Assembly (NCBI GenBank): GCA_964517075.1
Contig: CAZFAT010000228.1
Span: forward strand, 1-5,489
Direction of reading: 5' to 3'
Source: CAZFAT01 sp964517075
GTDB taxonomy: Bacteria; Acidobacteriota; Vicinamibacteria; Vicinamibacterales; SCN-69-37
Length of the DNA: 5,489 bases
Positions 1 to 5,489 of the stretch are shown one piece after another. The notes below the pieces were generated by a model. It saw only the letters and a program-made list of their open reading frames with translations. It did not search any database and was not told the DNA's origin. Within the stretch, counting starts at the first letter, position 1. Each line of letters opens with the position of its first letter. Position numbers and translations under genes: made by a program.

Positions 1-1188
1 GCCGGCGCCGAACGCGTACAGGAACACGCGGTAGTCGGGCGCGAGATCGATCGTCACCCCCAGGTTGCGCGCGAGCCGGAACGTCGGAAACGCCGCGCTG
101 AAGGCCGACGTCGCGCCGATCGCCAGCACAAGGCCCGTCAGGGCGGCGATGAGCGCGATGATCGCCGACTCCGCCAAGAACAGCCCGAAGACATTTCGCG
201 CGCGGGCGCCGAGCGACAGCCGGACGGCGATCTCGCCGGCGCGGTCGGCGCCGCGGGCGTACAGCATGTTGGCCAGGTTGGCGCAGGCGGCAAGGAACAC
301 GAGCCCCGAGAACACCAGGATGCCGGCAGCCAGCGCCACGAGCTGGGTGATGCGAAGTGCCTCGGCGCCGGGCTGCAGCGCAAGCGTGGCCGCCACCGGA
401 TCAGGATCGGGCTGGCCCGTCAGCACCGCGGCCACTTCACCCGTGACTTCTGCCGGCGCCGCGTCAGGCCTCGTCCGGATGAACGTGAGCTCCTGCCGTC
501 GCTGCGCCAACAGGGTCGACGCGTCGGGCCGGTCAGCCGGCAGGATCGGCCGAACGAGTGGCCTCCAGATCTCGGTGGGCACGAGGCCGGTCTGGACGCC
601 GCGGAATCCCGGCGGCGCGACGCCAACGACGCGATGCGGCGTCCCGATCGTCAGCGTCGCGCTGCCGACGATGTCGGGATCGGCCCTGAACCACCGGCGC
701 CACAGCCGATCGCCGATCACCACCACGTCCTCGCCGCGACCGGCGTCGTCGTCACCCGCAATCCACCGGCCGGCCTGCGCAGACAGACCGAATACGCGCG
801 CGTAGCCGGCGCTGACACGCTCGCCCAACACGTACTCGGCACGGCCAGCCGTTTGAATCAACGCCGCGTTGCCGCTCTGCGACACGGACGTCACGGCCGC
901 GACCGAAGGGGGCGGCGTGCGCTCCAGGGCCTGGGCGTCTCCGAGCCGCAGCTCCAGGGTGCGAGACGACTCGGCGGGATCCCGCAACGTCAGCCTGAAC
1001 ACCTGGTCGAGCCGCGCGACGGCGGTCGGCCGGAACACGACGGCGTCCACCAGCCCGAAGAACGCGGTGTTCGCGCCGATGCCCAGCGCCAGCGTGACGA
1101 TGGCCACGACCGTGAAGCCGGGCGTGCGCCGGAGGCCGCGCCATCCGTAGCGGAGATCCTGGACGATTCGATCGAAGACCTGTGTCAC
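1..1188 (-). CDS. ADOP-type ABC transporter permease (MacB/FtsX family), C-terminus off the left edge
   Basis: This is the N-terminal 396 residues of a membrane permease. The GTG start at 1188-1186 gives the hallmark beginning of acidobacterial duplicated orphan permeases: QDLRYGWRGLRRTPGF, then the first transmembrane helix with LALGIGANTAFF (about residues 25-50). Residues about 55-265 form the periplasmic MacB-like core domain (VVVIGDRLWRRWF, VVGVAPPGFRGV). A second helix (about 283-308) leads into the FtsX signature NMLYARGADRAGEIAVRLSL (307-326), followed by a third helix (about 338-360). Full ADOP proteins are around 800 residues with two FtsX units, so about half is missing here. They usually lack an adjacent ATPase gene, and none is visible. 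The substrate is unknown; the family is linked to macrolide or lipoprotein-type efflux only by homology. GTG is preferred because an in-frame stop lies at 1227-1225, no better start follows it, and the family N-terminus matches. Confidence 0.93.
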   Translation of the reverse strand, partial: MTQVFDRIVQDLRYGWRGLRRTPGFTVVAIVTLALGIGANTAFFGLVDAVVFRPTAVARLDQVFRLTLRDPAESSRTLELRLGDAQALERTPPPSVAAVTSVSQSGNAALIQTAGRAEYVLGERVSAGYARVFGLSAQAGRWIAGDDDAGRGEDVVVIGDRLWRRWFRADPDIVGSATLTIGTPHRVVGVAPPGFRGVQTGLVPTEIWRPLVRPILPADRPDASTLLAQRRQELTFIRTRPDAAPAEVTGEVAAVLTGQPDPDPVAATLALQPGAEALRITQLVALAAGILVFSGLVFLAACANLANMLYARGADRAGEIAVRLSLGARARNVFGLFLAESAIIALIAALTGLVLAIGATSAFSAAFPTFRLARNLGVTIDLAPDYRVFLYAFGAG

Positions 1189-1202
1189 GGGTTCCCGTCT
1201 GA

Positions 1203-1208
1203 GAATAC
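1203..1208 (-). promoter_or_regulatory. Weak candidate -10 box for the permease
   Basis: On the minus strand TATTCT lies about 14 nt before the GTG start. A GTGACG about 15 nt further upstream could serve as a poor -35. Only four of six bases match consensus in each box, so this is a guess based on position. Confidence 0.18.
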
Positions 1209-1286
1209 CTCTCGACGGTGCTCGTCACTGCCGATAGGGTAGGCTCTTCAACGTGGATTGCGAGCGCGCTGAATTGCCAGATGGAG

Positions 1287-1308
1287 GGGCCGACCTTCAG
1301 GTCGGCCC
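1287..1308. repeat. REP-like perfect hairpin, ACCTTCAGG core
   Basis: The arms GGGCCGACC (1287-1295) and GGTCGGCCC (1300-1308) are perfect 9-bp complements around a TTCA loop. The element lies in the divergent gap between permease and peptidase genes, so it is not placed as a terminator for either, and no T-run follows. The core ACCTTCAGG recurs in a second intergenic hairpin at 3734-3751 on the other strand. That suggests a dispersed repeat family rather than an operator specific to one gene. It could still act as an mRNA structure in the peptidase leader. Confidence 0.7.
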
Positions 1309-1350
1309 GCAATCGGCCGGTCATTGCGCGGAAAGGGGGGATACGCGATC

Positions 1351-1365
1351 ATGCATGCCCCATGA
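1351..1365 (+). promoter_or_regulatory. Four-codon leader ORF overlapping the peptidase start
   Basis: A strong purine tract (GAAAGGGGGGA, 1331-1341) sits about 10 nt before an ATG at 1351, which reads Met-His-Ala-Pro-stop. Its TGA (1363-1365) overlaps the peptidase ATG (1362-1364) in an ATGA arrangement. The Shine-Dalgarno-like tract is well spaced for this mini-ORF but about 21 nt from the peptidase start. Translation of the peptidase may therefore be coupled through termination and re-initiation. The arrangement is visible; the function is inference. Confidence 0.35.
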
Positions 1366-2969
1366 AACCGGCCATTCGTTCCGCGTTCGTCCTCGCTCTC
1401 TGCCTCGCGGCGTCGGCGCCTGCCGGCGCCCAGACGACCCGACCGGCTGCGCTGCCCCGCGTGACGCCGCCTCCTGAGTCGTTCTTCCAGCTGGTGAACG
1501 AGCAGGACCGTGAGGTGGCCCGGAAGTTCTACGCGAAGTACATCGACGTCCTCGGCTTGCCCGTCGTCGCGGCCGCCGTGGTGGACGATGCGGCGCTTCA
1601 GCGGACGTACACGATCGTGACGAGCATGCTCGCCGGCCGTCCGGACATCCTCCAGGCATTGGTGAAGAACCGCATGTACCTCATCATCATCGGCAAGGAT
1701 CAGGTCTACACCGACATGCCGGAGTATCGCAATTCGCCGAATCCGGCCTACCAGAACGAACGCGTTCGGGGAACCGGAGGCCGGCCGACGAGCTTCGGCG
1801 AGGAGAACCTGCTCACCCTCCCGATCGATCGCTACGACGACGAGTCCATCGGCGTCCATGAGTTCTGTCACACGGTCGACGGCGCGCTGCGCTCCATCGA
1901 TGCCACGTGGACCGGTCGCCGGAACGCCGCGCATCAGAACGCGCGCGCGAAGGGGCTGTACCAGTGGGCGTACGCCCAGTCGAACCCGGGCGAGTATTGG
2001 GGCGAGATCTGCCAGACGTACTTCGACACGCAGCGCGTCAACAACTGGAACCACAACTTCGTCGGCACCCGCGAGCAGCTCAAGGAATACGACCCGATGG
2101 GGTACGAGCTCGCCAGGACCGCGTTCAATCTCACGCCGGAGAACGACTGGCGCTACACGCCCATGCGCACCCTCCCGAACATCACGCCCCCGCCGGCGAA
2201 GTTCGGAATCGACCCTTGGTACACCAAATTCACCTGGGCGCGCGAGTTCACGGTGATCGGCCGCGGGGCCACCGACGAGGCGCTGCTCCGCGCGAACGAC
2301 GTGATCCGGAAGATGTTCGCGTACCGCCACGACATCCTGAAGGCGCTGATCGCCGACGGCGTGAAGCTCGTGGTGCTCGGCCGCGGTGAGCGCATCCCGG
2401 ATCTCCCGGAGTACACGCGCCTCGCCGACAAGAGTCAGGTGGACGCGGTCGCCCGCGTGCTCGACTACTCATCCACCCTGAAGCTGCTCGTCGTCGGAGA
2501 GGAGAACGTGCTCGGCGACCCGGTCGATCCGCGCGTCGGTGACAACCGAGTGATCCGGCTGTTCGCCCGCGCCCTCTATGACGTCACGGGCCACCGGGCA
2601 ATCGACCCGACTGCAGGCAAGGTCAGCCCACAGCAGTACGAGCTGCGGGTCCAGCGCCTTGACCTGCGCTTCGACCAGAAGATCCAGGAGCTCCACGCGG
2701 CTGCGCTCGCGGCCGGGAAGTGGCGCGGGACCTCGGCGATGAACGACCGCGTCGAATACTGGGTGCGCGGCGTCCTCGCCTATTTCGACGCCGCCGGGCA
2801 GCATCAGGCCCCGCTCGACACGTCACATCCCGTTGCGACGCGCGAAGCGCTCCAGCTCTACGATCCCGGCTTGTTCGGTTTCGTCGAGGAGACGATGGCC
2901 TACAAGGGAAAGACGGACTGGCGGCTGGGCAGTCGCCACGATGGTCCGACGGCGGCGGTGCGCCCGTAG
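1362..2969 (+). CDS. Secreted duplicated-domain zinc metallopeptidase, anthrax lethal factor-like (gluzincin)
   Basis: This is a 535-residue exported protein. Residues 1-24 are a clear signal peptide (MKPAIRS, a hydrophobic stretch, APAGAQ). Two homologous units follow, each opening with TPPP (residues 35 and 275). Shared landmarks are DIL, PEY, GEEN (146 and 379), EYW, YFD, YDP and DWR. Unit 1 carries a zinc site: H166-E167-F-C-H170, then Y204 and E211 in the order Tyr-x6-Glu. That spacing matches the catalytic Tyr728 and ligand Glu735 of anthrax lethal factor, and HEFCHTVD resembles its HEFGHAVD. In unit 2 the HExxH position reads RLFAR (about 399-403), Tyr is Ser458, and only Glu465 remains, so it is probably non-catalytic. 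The likely role is hydrolysis of a peptide or cell-wall substrate outside the cytoplasm; the substrate is unknown. An open frame extends upstream to 1218, but the ATG at 1362 is preferred because it begins the signal peptide. I do not know a gene name. Confidence 0.85.
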   Translation: MKPAIRSAFVLALCLAASAPAGAQTTRPAALPRVTPPPESFFQLVNEQDREVARKFYAKYIDVLGLPVVAAAVVDDAALQRTYTIVTSMLAGRPDILQALVKNRMYLIIIGKDQVYTDMPEYRNSPNPAYQNERVRGTGGRPTSFGEENLLTLPIDRYDDESIGVHEFCHTVDGALRSIDATWTGRRNAAHQNARAKGLYQWAYAQSNPGEYWGEICQTYFDTQRVNNWNHNFVGTREQLKEYDPMGYELARTAFNLTPENDWRYTPMRTLPNITPPPAKFGIDPWYTKFTWAREFTVIGRGATDEALLRANDVIRKMFAYRHDILKALIADGVKLVVLGRGERIPDLPEYTRLADKSQVDAVARVLDYSSTLKLLVVGEENVLGDPVDPRVGDNRVIRLFARALYDVTGHRAIDPTAGKVSPQQYELRVQRLDLRFDQKIQELHAAALAAGKWRGTSAMNDRVEYWVRGVLAYFDAAGQHQAPLDTSHPVATREALQLYDPGLFGFVEETMAYKGKTDWRLGSRHDGPTAAVRP

Positions 2970-3002
2970 TTTTCGGCTGGAAGATTCTTCACTTGCCGGG
3001 CG
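2961..3002. terminator. Possible bidirectional terminator between convergent genes
   Basis: Two convergent reading frames end only 19 nt apart here. The arms CGCCCG (2961-2966) and CGGGCG (2997-3002) could pair around a nested inverted repeat, GAAGA-T-TCTTC (2980-2990). The outer stem overlaps coding sequence on both sides, the loop is long, and there is no strong T-run apart from TTTT at 2970-2973. This is a weak call. Confidence 0.2.
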
Positions 3003-3713
3003 TCCCCGACGCGGCCTGGACCCATGTGGCGATGTCGTCGAGCACCTGGGGCGGAAGCCTACCGGGCTTTTCGTAGTCAGCAGGCATCGACACTCCGTCA
3101 CCCTCCAGGAACAGGTGATTCAGCCGCGGATACAGCTTGAGTGTGGCGTTCGGGCTGTTGGCGAGCGCCGACGTCCATCGCGCGAGGTCCTTGCCGTTCA
3201 CCTGATAGTCTCGCCCACCCTGCAGCACAAGGACCGGTCGCATCAAACCGCGGGCGGCCACGGTCGGGTCGTAGGTGGACAGCAATTCGCGGTATCGAGT
3301 GGGCGCTTGCTGCATGGCGGCCTCGAGCCCCTCGGTTCCGCCGGTGAGGTGACGCCACTGATCCGTCAGGCTCTCGCGGAGCGTCCGCGCGTTGCCGGCC
3401 ATCACGACGATGCCGCGGATCTGCGGATCCTTGGTGGCGATGTGGGGCGCCATGTATCCGCCCAGGCTGTGCCCGAGGACGAAGATGCGTCGTAGGCGCC
3501 CAGCTTCGGCAGGAGCCTCGCGTGGATCTGGCGCAGCACTGGCTCCGGTGCCGCCGCCTTCATCTTCTCGTTGAAGCGGGCGATCAACTCCGGGAAGCGC
3601 GCCGCGGCGAACTCATCCGCCGCCGGGCGCCCCACCGTCGCGGGATCGACCTGCAAGATCAGAGCGAGAGCGAGGGCGATGACGGGGAAGAAAAGAGACA
3701 TCAGCCATCCCAT
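2989..3713 (-). pseudogene. Broken DUF3887/alpha-beta hydrolase: internal deletion plus frameshift
   Basis: Two pieces of one gene type lie in different frames. The 5' piece starts at ATG 3713 or, better, ATG 3701. It encodes a hydrophobic export signal (SLFFPVIALALALILQV), then a DUF3887-like segment (FPELIARFNEKMKAAAPEPV, RLLPKLGAYDA), and runs on out of frame to a stop at 3402. The 3' piece is open through RRIFVLGHSLGGYMAPHIA, which contains the nucleophile elbow GHSLGG with the catalytic Ser. It continues to the acid region (VLVLQGGRDYQV) and the catalytic His region (RLNHLFLEG), stopping at 2989. The switch lies near 3485-3500. Related secreted hydrolases have the early beta strands and the oxyanion region between these parts, roughly 150-250 residues, and none of that is present. 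A +1/-1 error alone therefore cannot restore the gene. The first ATG of the 3' frame (3453) lies after the nucleophile, so that product would be inactive. Alternative: an assembly artefact. Confidence 0.8.
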
Positions 3714-3717
3714 TTTA
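3712..3717 (-). promoter_or_regulatory. Candidate -10 box of the broken hydrolase
   Basis: On the minus strand TAAAAT matches the TATAAT consensus at five of six positions. It would place transcription start only a few bases before ATG 3701, giving a nearly leaderless message. This supports the ATG at 3701 over the one at 3713, which overlaps the box. No convincing -35 is seen. Confidence 0.3.
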
Positions 3718-3733
3718 TGTGCTGGAGCGACAG

Positions 3734-3751
3734 GTCCGCCTGAAGGTGGAC
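3734..3751. repeat. REP-like hairpin, second copy of the ACCTTCAGG core
   Basis: The arms GTCCGCC (3734-3740) and GGTGGAC (3745-3751) pair with one G-T wobble around a TGAA loop. On the minus strand the centre reads ACCTTCAGG, identical to the core of the hairpin at 1287-1308. TCCGCC can also pair with GGCGGA at 3761-3766, so an alternative fold exists. The element lies between two divergent genes, upstream of both. Confidence 0.55.
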
Positions 3752-3787
3752 ACTCCGACGGGCGGATCCTGCCACTGACCGGCGCAC

Positions 3788-3793
3788 TACAAT
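3788..3793 (+). promoter_or_regulatory. Candidate -10 box for the kinase, short or absent leader
   Basis: TACAAT matches the -10 consensus at five of six positions and lies 11 nt before the kinase ATG. The expected transcription start is about 3800, leaving a leader of about five bases with no Shine-Dalgarno sequence. That would fit leaderless translation. The -35 position is not recognisable. Confidence 0.4.
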
Positions 3794-3804
3794 CGCCCCG
3801 ACGA

Positions 3805-4334
<530 letters not shown>

Positions 4335-4341
<7 letters not shown>

Positions 4342-4359
4342 AAGTTAGAAGTCAGAAGT
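4335..4359 (+). repeat. Tandem heptamer repeat AAGTYAG, about 3.6 copies
   Basis: The units are AAGTTAG (4335-4341), AAGTTAG (4342-4348), AAGTCAG (4349-4355) and a partial AAGT. The repeat supplies the kinase stop codon. Its A/T-rich, purine-biased composition contrasts with the GC-rich surroundings. It marks the boundary between kinase-like and unrelated sequence. Confidence 0.85.
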
Positions 4360-4389
4360 GTTTCATCGCGCCTCCACTCCGTCGCCGGT

Positions 4390-4406
4390 GGCACAACTGT
4401 TGTGCC
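4390..4406. repeat. Perfect 8-bp palindrome
   Basis: GGCACAAC and GTTGTGCC are exact complements around a single T. The one-base centre makes it a better candidate for a dimeric protein binding site or a recombination end than for an RNA hairpin. No regulator gene is in the window. Confidence 0.65.
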
Positions 4407-4423
4407 GACAATCTCTCGTCGGC
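4404..4423. repeat. Inverted repeat GCCGAC/GTCGGC overlapping the palindrome
   Basis: Six-bp arms (4404-4409 and 4418-4423) enclose an 8-nt loop. It shares GCC with the right arm of the neighbouring palindrome, so the two folds are mutually exclusive. There is no T-run to suggest a terminator. Confidence 0.45.
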
Positions 4424-4586
4424 GCCCTCGTTCACGACGATTTCTCTTGACAGGATTCGCGAGCGCGCGCGCCACGTGACTGAGGGTTGCGTCAGAGCGC
4501 CTCCACGCGAGACGACGTGACGCGTAGAGCGACGCAAGCGCGCGAAGCGACGCGTGCGAATGTCGGACCTCCGTTCGGCCGGTTGG

Positions 4587-4604
4587 CGAGACGACGAAGT
4601 CTCG
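4587..4604. repeat. Hairpin in the HNH gene leader
   Basis: CGAGAC (4587-4592) and GTCTCG (4599-4604) form a 6-bp stem around GACGAA. It ends 24 nt before the HNH start codon. It could be an mRNA leader structure or part of an element end. Confidence 0.45.
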
Positions 4605-4628
4605 AGAAACCCGTGATATTGACGGGGA

Positions 4629-5489
4629 ATGACGACCATCCATCCGTCCTCACTGTCCGATGCCGCGCTCCTCGCAGAAGCCGTTCGCGCGGTCGGCGCC
4701 GAACGCCGCGCCACGGCCGACCTCGTGGCGCTGCTCGCCGAGGTCGATTCGCGCAGGCTCTACCTCGGGCAGGGCTACCCGTCGCTCTTCGCCTGGTGCA
4801 CCGACGTGCTGCACCTCTCCGAGCCGGCCGCCTACAGTCGCATCACGGCCGCCCGAGCCGCACGCCGCTACCCGACGATCTTCACGCGGTTGGCCGGCGG
4901 CGACGTAACCCTCACCACCGTCACCCTGCTCGCGGCCCATCTGACGGATGAAAATCACGAGGCCCTGCTGGATGCAGCGCGGCACAAGAGCAAACGCGAC
5001 GTCGAGCGGCTGGTTGCGTCGCTCGTGCCGCAGCCGGACATGGCATCGAGTCTGCGGAGGCTGCCGTCGGCGCTCTCCGTAGAGTCAGCGCGCCTCCTTG
5101 ACGAGACGGCGCTGGCGCTCGCCGGCCACAAAGACGCAGCCGCGCCAGAGTTGCCTGCGCGACCGGAGTGTCAATGGACGAATGCCGCGCCGGAGGAACA
5201 GCGCCACGAGCGACGGGCCCTGCCCGCTGCGCCGCCGCGCGCCGGCGTGTTCCCGCTGGCGTCAGATCGCTACCTGCTCAAGATCACCCTGAGCGCCGAG
5301 GCGCGGGTCAGGCTCGACCGCGCCCGCGACCTGCTGCGGCACGTCGTGCCCAGCGGCGATCCGGCCCTCATCGTCGACCGCGCGTTGACGGTGCTGGTCG
5401 AGCAGCTCGAGACGTCCAGGTGCGCCGCCGCGCGTCGCCCTCAGGCCCGGCCGCGCGCGACGACGACGACGCCGCGGCATGTGCCGGCG
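4629..5489 (+). CDS. DUF222-like HNH endonuclease, C-terminal nuclease domain off the right edge
   Basis: 287 codons are open to the window end. An in-frame TGA (4620-4622) precedes the ATG at 4629, making it the first possible start; GGGG sits too close for a normal Shine-Dalgarno. Residues about 8-150 form a helical DUF222-like region with the landmarks LLAEVDSRRLYL, GYPSLFAWCTDVLHLSEPAA, YSRITAARAARRYP, LTTVTLLAAHLT and ARHKSKRDVERLVA. An Arg/Pro/Ala-rich linker follows (about 175-212). Next comes the conserved YLLKITLSAEARVRLDRA segment (from Y215), with LLRHVVPSGDPALIVDRAL, and a basic tail ending RHVPA (283-287). In homologues as I remember them, RHVPA directly precedes the HNH domain (AVRR-VWxRD..RCAF.. 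then HH), which lies outside the window. The biological role of this family is not settled; many GC-rich genomes carry several copies. Identity is strong from the N-terminal signature, but nuclease activity cannot be judged here. Confidence 0.85.
   Translation, partial: MTTIHPSSLSDAALLAEAVRAVGAERRATADLVALLAEVDSRRLYLGQGYPSLFAWCTDVLHLSEPAAYSRITAARAARRYPTIFTRLAGGDVTLTTVTLLAAHLTDENHEALLDAARHKSKRDVERLVASLVPQPDMASSLRRLPSALSVESARLLDETALALAGHKDAAAPELPARPECQWTNAAPEEQRHERRALPAAPPRAGVFPLASDRYLLKITLSAEARVRLDRARDLLRHVVPSGDPALIVDRALTVLVEQLETSRCAAARRPQARPRATTTTPRHVPA

Larger units (their letters stand above)
4342..4628. other. Non-coding stretch between kinase fragment and HNH gene
   Basis: I see no credible gene in these 287 bases. 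They hold the end of the heptamer repeat, three inverted repeats (annotated separately), and a short direct repeat AGCGACGC (4528-4535 and 4546-4553) in a CG-dinucleotide-rich patch. A TTGACA at 4447-4452 has no matching -10 box. No kinase continuation is recognisable in any frame. Confidence 0.6.

Noticed and set aside
65..1242. Plus-strand frames opposite the permease
   Set aside because: The products are Arg/Ala/Ser-rich with no motif, while the minus strand carries a continuous ADOP permease.
1218..1361. Upstream extension of the peptidase frame as its true N-terminus
   Set aside because: The extension runs through the intergenic hairpin and would bury the signal peptide internally.
1248..2330. 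Long minus-strand reading frame (360 codons) opposite the peptidase
   Set aside because: It is an antisense shadow of a gene with clear domains and a signal peptide. Its product is Arg-rich with no recognisable motif.
3571..3804. Upstream extension of the kinase frame
   Set aside because: It overlaps the opposite-strand hydrolase, is low in family resemblance, and the family N-terminus starts at the ATG at 3805.
4447..4475. TTGACA as a -35 box for the HNH gene
   Set aside because: No -10-like sequence occurs at the right spacing, and the region downstream is alternating GC.
4352..4714. Minus-strand reading frames in the gap before the HNH gene
   Set aside because: The products are Arg/Ser-rich, show no motif, and overlap the hairpins and the HNH start.
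5464..5475. GAC trinucleotide run near the right edge
   Set aside because: It is only a few units, in frame, and encodes a Thr-rich linker before the expected HNH domain. It is common in GC-rich coding DNA.

Overview
The window is GC-rich throughout. Its gene content points to Acidobacteriota, most likely Vicinamibacteria or a close relative: a MacB/FtsX 'orphan' permease of the ADOP type, a Pkn-type Ser/Thr kinase, a DUF222-like HNH endonuclease, and small intergenic hairpins with an ACCTTCAGG core. This placement is inferred from family distribution as I know it. No rRNA or marker gene confirms it.

Layout: (1) 1-1188, minus strand: the N-terminal 396 residues of an ADOP-type permease that continues past the left edge. 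(2) 1189-1361: a divergent intergenic region with a perfect 9-bp hairpin and a four-codon leader ORF that abuts the next start. (3) 1362-2969, plus strand: a secreted protein of 535 residues made of two homologous domains. The first carries a complete gluzincin-type zinc site (HEFCH, then Tyr and Glu with anthrax-lethal-factor-like spacing). The second has kept the fold signature but lost the site. (4) 2989-3713, minus strand, converging on gene 3: a broken DUF3887/alpha-beta hydrolase. Its N-terminal domain is joined out of frame to the nucleophile-elbow half, and the segment between them is missing. (5) 3714-3804: a divergent intergenic region with a second hairpin of the same type and a good -10 box. 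(6) 3805-4341, plus strand: a Ser/Thr kinase cut off just after DFG, at a tandem AAGTYAG heptamer repeat. (7) 4342-4628: non-coding DNA rich in hairpins and short repeats. (8) 4629-5489, plus strand: a DUF222-like HNH endonuclease that runs off the right edge just before the expected HNH domain.

The genes do not form one pathway. The ADOP permease and the duplicated metalloprotease look like intact accessory genes. The 2.98-4.63 kb part looks like a zone of genomic damage, with an internally deleted hydrolase and a beheaded kinase followed by repeats and an endonuclease gene. The two most interesting points are the duplicated LF-like protease with one dead domain, and the possibility that the repeat/HNH unit inserted into the kinase gene.
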